Shown in pieces: positions 17,109-23,605 of a stretch of DNA of 35,108 nt. The notes below the pieces were generated by a model, which was not told the origin of the DNA, searched no databases, and was given only the letters and a program-made list of their open reading frames with translations. The stretch spans positions 1-35,108 of the forward strand of contig JAQBNU010000029.1 in assembly GCA_028288365.1 (NCBI GenBank), in the 5' to 3' direction. This DNA comes from Chitinophagaceae bacterium (GTDB lineage Bacteria > Bacteroidota > Bacteroidia > Cytophagales > Cytophagaceae). Position numbers and translations under genes: made by a program. Every line of letters begins with the position of its first letter. The first letter of the stretch is position 1.

Positions 17109-18308
17109 TTGACTATTCTACTTTCATTTTTCACACGTCTTTTGGGGAACCTCACCTTTCAGGTGCTGTTCGCCATTGCGTGTGGCGTACTGCTTGGACA
17201 TTATGCACCCGATACAGCTGTGCAAATGGAAATACTTGGGAAAGGATTTATTGAACTTATTAAAATCTTCATTGGACCCATCATATTCCTCACCATTGTC
17301 ACCGGCATCAGTGGCATGAGTAATTTAAAAAAAGCAGGACGTATTGGAATAAAGGCTCTCGTGTATTTTGAAGTCGTCACTACACTAGCTTTAACTATAG
17401 GCATAGCTGTTGCATACCTTTTGCAACCCGGACATATAGACAAAAGTATCTTACCCATTCAAGATGCTGCGAAATACACTCGACGTGCTTCAAAAACTTT
17501 TAATTGGGGAGAGTTTTTTTTATCCAATATCATGTTGCAGGTATTATGTGTTGCTATACTCGTTGGTATTCTATTGCATTTTTCAAAACACAAACAGCAT
17601 GCTGTTCATTTCTTAAGTAACGTTTCATTGTACGTATTCAAAGGATTAAAATACGTGATGTACCTCGCTCCAATTGGGGCTTTTGGAGGGATGGCCTATA
17701 CCATTGGAAAATTCGGTTTGCTTACCTTAATTCCTCTTGCTAAACTCATGGGCAGTGTCTACCTCACGATGTTTCTTTTTATAGTTGTAGTACTGGGTAG
17801 CATACTTCGGTATTACCACATGAGTATTTTTACTTTGCTGAAGACCATCAAAGAAGAAATATTACTGGTATTGGGAACTTCATCTTCTGAAAGTGCGCTA
17901 CCATCTGTCATGCAGAAATTGGAACAGATGGGTTGCAGCAAGCCAGTAGTAGGGCTCGTGATACCTACCGGTTATTCCTTCAATCTCGACGGCACGTCGA
18001 TCTACCTTTCCATGGCAGTCATTTTTCTTGCACAATTGTACGGCATAGAATTGAATACTAGCGAACTACTAACGATTATTGGTATACTCATGATCACTTC
18101 TAAGGGTGCTGCAGGAGTAACAGGGAGCGGCTTTGTGGTACTTGCGTCTACGCTCGCCACCTTGCACAAAATACCAGTGGAAGGACTGGCTTTTTTATTA
18201 GGAGTTGACAAATTTATGAGTGAAGCCAGAGCCATTACAAATCTCATTGGCAATAGCACCGCAACTATTGTGATTGCTAAAAGTGAAAAAGAATTTATCC
18301 ATTCGTAG
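17109..18308 (+). CDS. dicarboxylate/amino acid:cation symporter (DctA/GltP-like)
   Basis: Takes up C4-dicarboxylates or acidic amino acids with Na+ or H+ (DAACS/SLC1 family). The 399 residues contain hairpin 1 'GTSSSESALPSVM' (the Ser-rich motif), the helix 7 motif 'GYSFNLDGTSIY' (NxDGT, cation binding), hairpin 2 'SKGAAGVTGSGFVVLASTL' and helix 8 'GVDKFMSEARAITNLIGNSTAT'. The Arg and Asp in 'DKFMSEARAITN' favour dicarboxylates or acidic amino acids. It starts at TTG 17109; no ATG covers the first helix. The C-terminal tail is shorter than in E. coli DctA. The succinate dehydrogenase operon 4 kb upstream makes succinate a plausible but unproven substrate. Confidence 0.9.
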   Translation: MTILLSFFTRLLGNLTFQVLFAIACGVLLGHYAPDTAVQMEILGKGFIELIKIFIGPIIFLTIVTGISGMSNLKKAGRIGIKALVYFEVVTTLALTIGIAVAYLLQPGHIDKSILPIQDAAKYTRRASKTFNWGEFFLSNIMLQVLCVAILVGILLHFSKHKQHAVHFLSNVSLYVFKGLKYVMYLAPIGAFGGMAYTIGKFGLLTLIPLAKLMGSVYLTMFLFIVVVLGSILRYYHMSIFTLLKTIKEEILLVLGTSSSESALPSVMQKLEQMGCSKPVVGLVIPTGYSFNLDGTSIYLSMAVIFLAQLYGIELNTSELLTIIGILMITSKGAAGVTGSGFVVLASTLATLHKIPVEGLAFLLGVDKFMSEARAITNLIGNSTATIVIAKSEKEFIHS

Positions 18309-18384
18309 TATTTGCTTCACGGTATTTCCACTACTTATTAATAGGTATTTGTGTCGTCATGGGGAATAAATACCCCTTTAATTT

Positions 18385-18413
18385 TTGTTTATAAAAACAA
18401 CAGCCTACCTTTG
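18385..18413 (+). promoter_or_regulatory. promoter of the small membrane protein gene
   Basis: TTG (18385-18387), an 18-base spacer and TACCTTTG (18406-18413) fit the consensus. The ATG is at 18526, so the predicted leader is about 105 bases, much longer than for the other promoters in the window. Confidence 0.55.
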
Positions 18414-18525
18414 TCAGAACATGCTTTAACAATCAATGGCCACTTTTTAAAATTCTTTCTGCATGTAAAATATTCCTAAAATGCTTTGTCATGATTAAGG
18501 AAATTTAACTTTTTACTAAAATCAT

Positions 18526-18960
18526 ATGAAAACTGAACACTCTACCCTTGAAAAAAAACTAAACTTAAGTACATTGTTGTTTTCGATACTGGCTATCATT
18601 TTTGTTTTTATTTCACTGCTTTGTCTGGATGAAACCAAATATGAACAAGGTGGGCTTCTAGGTACATCAGCTCTTGGATTTTGTCTTCTTGCTCTTTGGA
18701 GTCAAAAAAGTCCTTTCTATTCATTGATTGCGGGACTGTTCTTCTACCTTGGATCCATGGCTTCACTCTGCTATTTTTTTCCAAGAATCATTACAGACGG
18801 TACCGGCTTTTTCTCTCCTTATATTTACATACTCTTGTTTTTTTTATTCAATGTGTATCTTATTACAAGAGAATATCAAAAACAAAAAATATCTACTCCT
18901 ACAAACAACAGTGAAAAAACGACAGTAAAAGAATCTGAAATGGAAATCCATAATTTCTGA
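18526..18960 (+). CDS. small membrane protein of unknown function
   Basis: A 144-residue protein with four predicted membrane helices: about 15-36, 43-60, 63-83 and 92-115. The N-terminus is short and charged (MKTEHSTLEKKL). The C-terminal tail (about 116-144) is cytoplasmic-looking, rich in Lys, Thr and Glu. I do not recognise a family. It has its own promoter and a strong terminator shared with the convergent WG-repeat gene, so it is probably a single-gene unit. Confidence 0.75.
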   Translation: MKTEHSTLEKKLNLSTLLFSILAIIFVFISLLCLDETKYEQGGLLGTSALGFCLLALWSQKSPFYSLIAGLFFYLGSMASLCYFFPRIITDGTGFFSPYIYILLFFLFNVYLITREYQKQKISTPTNNSEKTTVKESEMEIHNF

Positions 18961-18980
18961 TTCTTTTACTTATCGGTCTT

Positions 18981-19029
18981 CGACATAAAAAAAGGTGAGC
19001 AAAATAATCTGCTCACCTTTTTTATGTCG
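18981..19029. terminator. bidirectional long-stem terminator
   Basis: Arms CGACAT-A7-GGTGAGCA and TGCTCACC-T6-ATGTCG pair over about 20 bp with a one-base bulge and an eight-base loop. It separates the convergent genes at 18960 and 19042. Confidence 0.93.
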
Positions 19030-19041
19030 AATGGTATTTTC

Positions 19042-20103
19042 TTATTTAATCAATTCAAGATCTTTAATGCCATCAAATTGAGGTTGTGCAGTCCATTCAC
19101 CTTTAGTATTGATGAAGCCCCACTTACCATTCGATTTTGCTGCCGCAAAACCATTTTTAAAAGCTCTTACATCTTCGAATTGAGGAGCGATAGCCCATTG
19201 CCCTTTCGGACCAAGAAAACCTACTTTCTCTACTTTTCTAGCTTCCGCAAAACCTTCAGAAAAACTATTGTACTTGTCGGCATCTGTTACTCTTAATACT
19301 TCACCTGTCTTGGAGACGTATACCCATACTTCTCCTTCCTTAGCCATAGCCAAACCACTGATCGGATCAAATTCTTTACCCGCAGTATACAATGGTTTGA
19401 TCACCCATTCTCCTTTACTATTGATGAAACCTAATTTTTTACTTTGGTCTTTTGCCCAGGCCAAGCCTCCACTAAAATAACCCACACTTTCAAACTGTGC
19501 AGGAACAGCTACTTTCCCGTCTACTCCAATGAATCCAAGTTTTTTATCTGCCGTTCTAAATGCTGCGTACTTTTCTGAGAAAGGCTTCAACTCAACTAAT
19601 CCAGGAGCATCTACGGGAGTCTCCGTACCTTTGGTATCCAATACTAAAAATTTCCCATCCGCAGAAACGTTAGCATAGCCATTGTTGAATTCTGTTACTC
19701 TTTCATATTTTGCAGGGATAGACAGTTTTCCCTGAGTGTTGAGATAGCCCCACTTCTCTCCTATTTTTACCGGCACTAGTCCATCACTATAACCAACAAG
19801 CTCAGCACCAAAACCAAAACCTTCAATCAATCTAAAATTGCTGATTTCAACAGGCAATGTTTCCCCTTTGGGATTGATGAAGTAAAACTGTTTTTTTTCT
19901 ACGTCATAAATAGGTGCCAGTCCTTCACTCGAAAATTTGTAACATTTCTCGTACTTAGCAGGGATGATAAGCTCTCCCTTGCTATTGGCATATCCCCATG
20001 TTTTGCTTCCAGCAGGTTTTACCTGTGAAAGTAACGTTTGTGCCGTAACACTAAATGAAATCAAAACTGAAAAGATTAGACTTAAAAAGATTTCCTTTTT
20101 CAT
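19042..20103 (-). CDS. WG (KWG) repeat-containing exported protein
   Basis: A 353-residue protein with a signal peptide (1-21, ending VTAQ). It then has at least six WG repeats of about 45-50 residues with the pattern [KW/KL]-G-[YF]-[I/L/A]-x-x-x-G-[E/K]-x-x-I-P-[AP]-x-[FY]. The clearest are 'TWGYANSKGELIIPAKYE', 'KWGYLNTQGKLSIPAKYE', 'KLGFIGVDGKVAVPAQFE', 'KLGFINSKGEWVIKPLY', 'KVGFLGPKGQWAIAPQFE' and 'KWGFINTKGEWTAQPQFD'. WG repeats are thought to form a beta-structured scaffold. Their role is not known; such proteins are often periplasmic or surface-located. No catalytic motif is visible. Confidence 0.9.
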   Translation of the reverse strand: MKKEIFLSLIFSVLISFSVTAQTLLSQVKPAGSKTWGYANSKGELIIPAKYEKCYKFSSEGLAPIYDVEKKQFYFINPKGETLPVEISNFRLIEGFGFGAELVGYSDGLVPVKIGEKWGYLNTQGKLSIPAKYERVTEFNNGYANVSADGKFLVLDTKGTETPVDAPGLVELKPFSEKYAAFRTADKKLGFIGVDGKVAVPAQFESVGYFSGGLAWAKDQSKKLGFINSKGEWVIKPLYTAGKEFDPISGLAMAKEGEVWVYVSKTGEVLRVTDADKYNSFSEGFAEARKVEKVGFLGPKGQWAIAPQFEDVRAFKNGFAAAKSNGKWGFINTKGEWTAQPQFDGIKDLELIK

Positions 20104-20377
20104 GGTGTTTAATGTTTTGAAAGATTAAAACGAAAGACAGGCATGACTTACATGCGGATTGAAATTAAACCATAAAACGTTAAAAACAAATCTCTTCCAA
20201 TTTTATAAATGGTCCATTTTTTCATCCTGCCTACCACCATTCAAGAAGGAAAGATCGTGTGTCAACATGATCTTCCAGATGCTTTTGATCTCATATTTAG
20301 TTTAACTATCTTCAATACTCTCCTATTGCTCTTAACAAATTACTACACCCATTCTATTGATTTTGCTAATCACCACA

Positions 20378-20587
20378 ATGACAGAATTCGAATTAACAGA
20401 TTACGACTTTATTGAATTGAATAAACTCATGAAACTATTAGGCCTTGTAGGTACGGGAGGAGAAGCCAATCAGCGAATCATCAATGAGGAAGTAAAAGTG
20501 AACGATGCGATTGAAATTCAAAAAAGAAAAAAACTAAGGCCAGGTGATAAGGTTACTTTTGCAGGACACACCATCTTAATTAAATAA
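20378..20587 (+). CDS. S4 domain RNA-binding protein (YbcJ-like)
   Basis: A 69-residue protein that consists almost only of an S4 RNA-binding domain of the YbcJ/COG2501 type. Marks are 'LNKLMKLLGLVGTGGEANQRIINEEVKVNDAI' followed by 'KKLRPGDKVTFAGHTILI'. These small proteins probably bind structured RNA; the target is unknown. I use ATG 20378 (MTEFELTDYDF) rather than the in-frame ATG at 20357, whose seven extra residues are hydrophobic and unlike the family. No clear promoter: the TGATTTTG at 20358-20365 is one base off the -7 consensus. Confidence 0.85.
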   Translation: MTEFELTDYDFIELNKLMKLLGLVGTGGEANQRIINEEVKVNDAIEIQKRKKLRPGDKVTFAGHTILIK

Positions 20588-20597
20588 TACATAGATC

Positions 20598-21191
20598 ATA
20601 TACATCCCTTCTTTTTTCAAAATTGATAACAGGGATGAGATCAAAGAGTTTCTTTTTTGGGATGGGGATCAGTCAAACAGATGAGAAAATAGTAGTAGCC
20701 ACTCATTTGCCACTTTTGCTAATTAAAAATAAAGCAGGGAAAGAGTTTTCGGGTCATCTATCCAAAGCCAATCTTCAATGAAAAAAAAATGACTCAATTG
20801 CAGGTAGGGATTATATTTCAGGGAACGCATGCTTATATTTCTTCTTCCAGGTATGATCATGAAAAAAACGTACCAACATGGAATTATCTAACGTTACATC
20901 TATAGAGTACAATCAGGACCATTGATCAGGAAGAGTTATTGCATTACAGAAAAGTACGAACAAGCATCTCAAGAACCGATTTCCGTTCATAAAATCGATG
21001 CTCAGCTGTTGGAGAAAGAGCTCAACGGAATTGTAGGCTTCGAAATAGACATTCAAGAATTACAGGCCGCTTACAAACTTTCGCAAAACAAAGACGATAA
21101 CAACCACGCTCGCATCATCGATGAATTAGAAAAAAATGCCGATGAACTCTCTCTATCCATCGCAGCCCAGATGAAAAAACAAAGAAGATAA
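20598..21191 (+). pseudogene. decayed paiB-like gene (FMN-binding negative transcriptional regulator)
   Basis: Pieces of a PaiB-family protein appear in order over about 198 codons, the usual family length. They are YIPSFFKIDNRDEIKEFL (from 20601), VVATHLPLLL...FSGHLSKANLQ, then VGIIFQGTHAYISSSRY and VPTWNYLTLHL, and finally EKYEQASQEP...ELNGIVGFEIDI...AAYKLSQNK. The expected ATG before YIP is ATA (20598-20600). The reading frame changes between KEFL and VVATHLP, again near the A9 run at 20781-20789, and again near 20940. In-frame stops occur at TGA 20779-20781 (where the family has Trp) and TAG 20903-20905. Only the last 90 residues remain open. Intact PaiB binds FMN and is linked to regulation in Bacillus. 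Confidence 0.88.
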
Positions 21192-21292
21192 ATGGAACAA
21201 TTTAGTTATTTCTATTTTTGAACAACGCTTAGTTGCTGGCTTATAGCGGTTAATATAAATACAAACAAGCACATCATAAAAGATACCTGCTT

Positions 21293-21315
21293 TTAGGTAT
21301 TTTTATCAGGGTCTA
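21293..21315 (+). terminator. possible weak terminator after the pseudogene
   Basis: A six-bp stem ATACCT/AGGTAT followed by a short T run. Weak and AT-rich; it may be a chance structure in the leader of the next gene. Confidence 0.25.
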
Positions 21316-21349
21316 TAATTCTTATCTTTCCGTTTTACAGTACGGTAAC

Positions 21350-22036
21350 ATGGATAATACGGAAGATCATTATCTCTCTTTGTATATAAAAAAATTAAAA
21401 GCTATTCAGCTTAATGCTGAAGAACTCCCTTCAATCATCATTATTCATGAGCTAAAAAATTTAACCATTGAGTACATGTCTCCTCGTGGTTTAAAAATGT
21501 TGGGAATTCATTTTGATGATATCAAAGGAATGCACGGTAGCGATTATCACGATAAATATTTCAATCCACAAGACGCTGATGATTATCTTCCTAAAATTTT
21601 AAATATCATCAATAAGGGAAACGAAGATGAAATTGTCACTTATTTTCAACAAGTACGTCCATCTGAATCCCACGATTGGAAATGGTACCTCAGCACCAGT
21701 AAAATTTTTATGAAAGACGCCGATGGCAACCCGTCTCACATCATTACTATTGCCAGTCCAGTAGATCCAGAACACCATATCAATAGCAAAGTCAACAGAC
21801 TTTTGGAAGAGAATAATTTTCTCAGAAATAATCACGAAGTCTTTTCTTCTCTCACCAAAAGAGAACGAGAAATGTTAAAGTATATGGCCCTGGGTAAAAA
21901 CTCAACAGAGATCGCTGCAATTTTTCACATCTCCGAGAAGACCGCCGTTACGCACCGCAGAAACATCCGCAGCAAATTAGGAGCACAAACTAATTACGAT
22001 TTAGTATGCTATGCACAAGCCTTTGATTTGATCTAA
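21350..22036 (+). CDS. PAS-like sensor with LuxR-type DNA-binding domain
   Basis: A one-component transcription regulator of 228 residues. Residues about 20-140 look like a PAS fold ('IEYMSPRGLKMLGIHFDDIKGM', 'WKWYLSTSKIFMKDADGNPSHIITIASPV'), which would sense a small ligand or redox state. A short helical linker follows (146-163), then a GerE/LuxR helix-turn-helix (166-222) with 'LTKREREMLKYMALGKNSTEIAAIFHISEKTAVTHRRNIRSKL'. There is no receiver domain, so it is not a classic response regulator. Such PAS-LuxR proteins are common in Cytophagales. Target genes are unknown; neighbours give little guidance, since the gene before it is dead and the one after is convergent. Confidence 0.85.
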   Translation: MDNTEDHYLSLYIKKLKAIQLNAEELPSIIIIHELKNLTIEYMSPRGLKMLGIHFDDIKGMHGSDYHDKYFNPQDADDYLPKILNIINKGNEDEIVTYFQQVRPSESHDWKWYLSTSKIFMKDADGNPSHIITIASPVDPEHHINSKVNRLLEENNFLRNNHEVFSSLTKREREMLKYMALGKNSTEIAAIFHISEKTAVTHRRNIRSKLGAQTNYDLVCYAQAFDLI

Positions 22037-22056
22037 GACCTGCAGAAAATTCATCT

Positions 22057-22785
22057 TTATTTCTTTTGCACGTCTGCGTATCCAAAAACTGTTTTTAATG
22101 TGGAGGAAAAACGCGTAGATGGATCGGTACGGATTTTCTTTTCTTCGTCTGCAACCAATACAAACAATCCACTGATGCCACGCTTGATGACGTAGTCTTC
22201 CAGGTTAGGATTTTGTTTTTTTACTCCTGGAATTCTGTTGTATTCTGTTACCAAAGTAGACCAATACCTTGTGACCTCTACTTTTTTAAGCGCATCCTGT
22301 ACCACAGGCTGGTATTGCGTATATAAGCCTGTAGAGGTGGCGTCTTTTAGGTAGTGAGTAGCAGCCGTATCTGCACCCATTAATACATTCATGCCATCGG
22401 TAACAGTCATATTTTTTACTGCGTCCATAAAAATAGGTGCTGCTTTTTTAGCCGCTTCTTCCGCTGCACGATTCAATGATGTTTCAAACTCCGTGACTTG
22501 TTGTTGCAACCCTAATTTTATCAATTGGCTTTTCATTTTCGCTGCCTCGGGAGGAAATGGGATAAATAGTCTTTCATTTTTTAGGTAACCATCTACCTGA
22601 GAAGCTGATGATGCAGACTTATTGGCTCCAACATTTAACGCTTCCTTTAGTCCTTGTACAATCTCGTCATTGCTGGGTGTTGAGGTAAGTGCCTTCTTCG
22701 CTTTATTTAATTTATCCTTAAGTGTTTGAGCTGATAGATGTGTAGTTGTTATGAGGCAGATCAACGCCAATAATATAGTTTTCAT
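22057..22785 (-). CDS. DUF4197 domain-containing exported protein
   Basis: A 242-residue protein with a signal peptide (1-19, ending HLSAQ). It shows the DUF4197 pattern 'IVQGLKEALNVGANKSASSASQVDGYLKNERLFIPFPPEA', 'FETSLNRAAEEAAKKAAPIFMDAVKNMTVTDGMNVLMG' and 'ATHYLKDATSTGLYTQYQPVV'. The family is widespread in Gram-negative bacteria; its function is unknown and it is mostly helical and periplasmic. Converges on the PAS-LuxR gene with a 20-bp gap. Its leader holds a perfect 9-bp inverted repeat (22820-22840). Confidence 0.9.
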   Translation of the reverse strand: MKTILLALICLITTTHLSAQTLKDKLNKAKKALTSTPSNDEIVQGLKEALNVGANKSASSASQVDGYLKNERLFIPFPPEAAKMKSQLIKLGLQQQVTEFETSLNRAAEEAAKKAAPIFMDAVKNMTVTDGMNVLMGADTAATHYLKDATSTGLYTQYQPVVQDALKKVEVTRYWSTLVTEYNRIPGVKKQNPNLEDYVIKRGISGLFVLVADEEKKIRTDPSTRFSSTLKTVFGYADVQKK

Positions 22786-22819
22786 GAATCGTATGTATTT
22801 TTTGAGCGAAGCTGATTAT

Positions 22820-22840
22820 TCTATAAAACTTTTTTATAGA
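22820..22840. promoter_or_regulatory. perfect inverted repeat in the DUF4197 gene leader
   Basis: TCTATAAAA and TTTTATAGA separated by CTT, 35 bases upstream of the start codon. It could be an operator or a leader hairpin; it is too AT-rich and has no T run on the minus-strand side, so it is unlikely to be a terminator. Confidence 0.4.
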
Positions 22841-22845
22841 GTGGC

Positions 22846-22878
22846 AAAAAAAAGAGACCTAAACAGTCTCTTTTTTTT
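22846..22878. terminator. terminator of the stand-alone response regulator
   Basis: A8-GAGAC, seven-base loop, GTCTC-T8 (13-bp stem). On the minus strand it lies 14 bases beyond the stop at 22892. Confidence 0.88.
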
Positions 22879-22891
22879 CTTTTATGTAACA

Positions 22892-23359
22892 CTAAGACAA
22901 TAGTTTTTGTCTTAAATAAAATTCCAGTTGTTCATTGGTTAACAACAATTTTTCTGTCAGTGCTTCCTTTTCCTTTTTAAGATTAAACACTTGGTAAGCC
23001 CTTTTGATGGTCTCTTTCAACTCATCATCGTTCCAAGGTTTTTGAAGATAGCAAAAAATCTGTCCAAGGTTAATCGCATCTTTCAAGGCCTCTATATCTG
23101 AAAACCCTGTTAATAATATGCGCGTCTGATCCGGAAAATCTTTAACCGCTTGCGCAAGCAACTCTGTACCAGTTGTACCAGGCATTCTTTGATCCGTAAT
23201 TAATACATGAATCTCCGTTTCCTTGAGAATCACTTTTGCATCATCCGCTGAAATGGCTGTATACACTTTAAAATCTCTCCTAAAAGAAGCTTTAAACGCA
23301 TTCAGGTTATTTTCTTCATCATCTACGTATAGTACATGAATTTCGTCTCCTTTTTCCAT
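22892..23359 (-). CDS. stand-alone response regulator receiver, RpfG-like REC
   Basis: A 155-residue single receiver domain with acidic pocket 'VDDEE' (12-16), phospho-acceptor Asp56 in 'ITDQRMPG', Thr in 'LLTGFSD' and Lys in 'LQKPWND'. The 'DQRMPG' and 'QKPW' signatures are those of the RpfG/HD-GYP type receivers. A helical tail (about 125-155) follows, but no HD-GYP or DNA-binding output domain does. It is closely similar to the N-terminal receiver of the hybrid at 28887-29978, sharing 'VLYVDDEENN' and 'VYTAISA'. It is transcribed divergently from the E1-nitroreductase run, with 246 bp between starts, so it may be the freely diffusing receiver for the kinases of that run. Confidence 0.9.
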   Translation of the reverse strand: MEKGDEIHVLYVDDEENNLNAFKASFRRDFKVYTAISADDAKVILKETEIHVLITDQRMPGTTGTELLAQAVKDFPDQTRILLTGFSDIEALKDAINLGQIFCYLQKPWNDDELKETIKRAYQVFNLKKEKEALTEKLLLTNEQLEFYLRQKLLS

Positions 23360-23605
23360 GAGATTAATAAAATGTTTTATATTAAATGTAAAACCTTGAA
23401 CAATGCTTGCTCGTTAATTAATCAAAGTTTAAACCCTGATTGCTATCAATCGCATTCTTAATGAAATTACGTAAATAAATAAAAAAAGGCTATGTAAAAC
23501 TCAATATTTTTTTCGCGAAAAATATATTTATCTTTAATATTAACACTCACTAAGTATTTGATTATTAGGTGTTATTATATAATTATACCAATAAAAAACA
23601 TGTAA
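23360..23605. promoter_or_regulatory. divergent control region with CGCG-centred palindrome
   Basis: This 246-bp AT-rich gap separates the response regulator and the E1-nitroreductase gene. Its main feature is a 14-bp perfect palindrome TTTTTCGCGAAAAA (23509-23522), with ATA and TAT just outside it, a possible operator. No full TTG/TAnnTTTG promoter was found on either strand; TATCTTTA near 23530 is one base off. The region has no credible gene. Confidence 0.5.

Noticed and set aside
18361-18376. Terminator GGGG...CCCC after the dicarboxylate symporter
   Set aside because: The stem is only four base pairs with an eight-base AT loop; too weak to call.
20209-20415. A 68-codon ORF before the S4 gene
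   Set aside because: It overlaps the S4 gene in another frame, has no recognisable pattern and has no promoter or ribosome site.
20922-21191. A separate small gene of 89 codons starting at TTG
   Set aside because: Its residues match the C-terminal part of PaiB and continue the broken blocks upstream, so it is the tail of the pseudogene.
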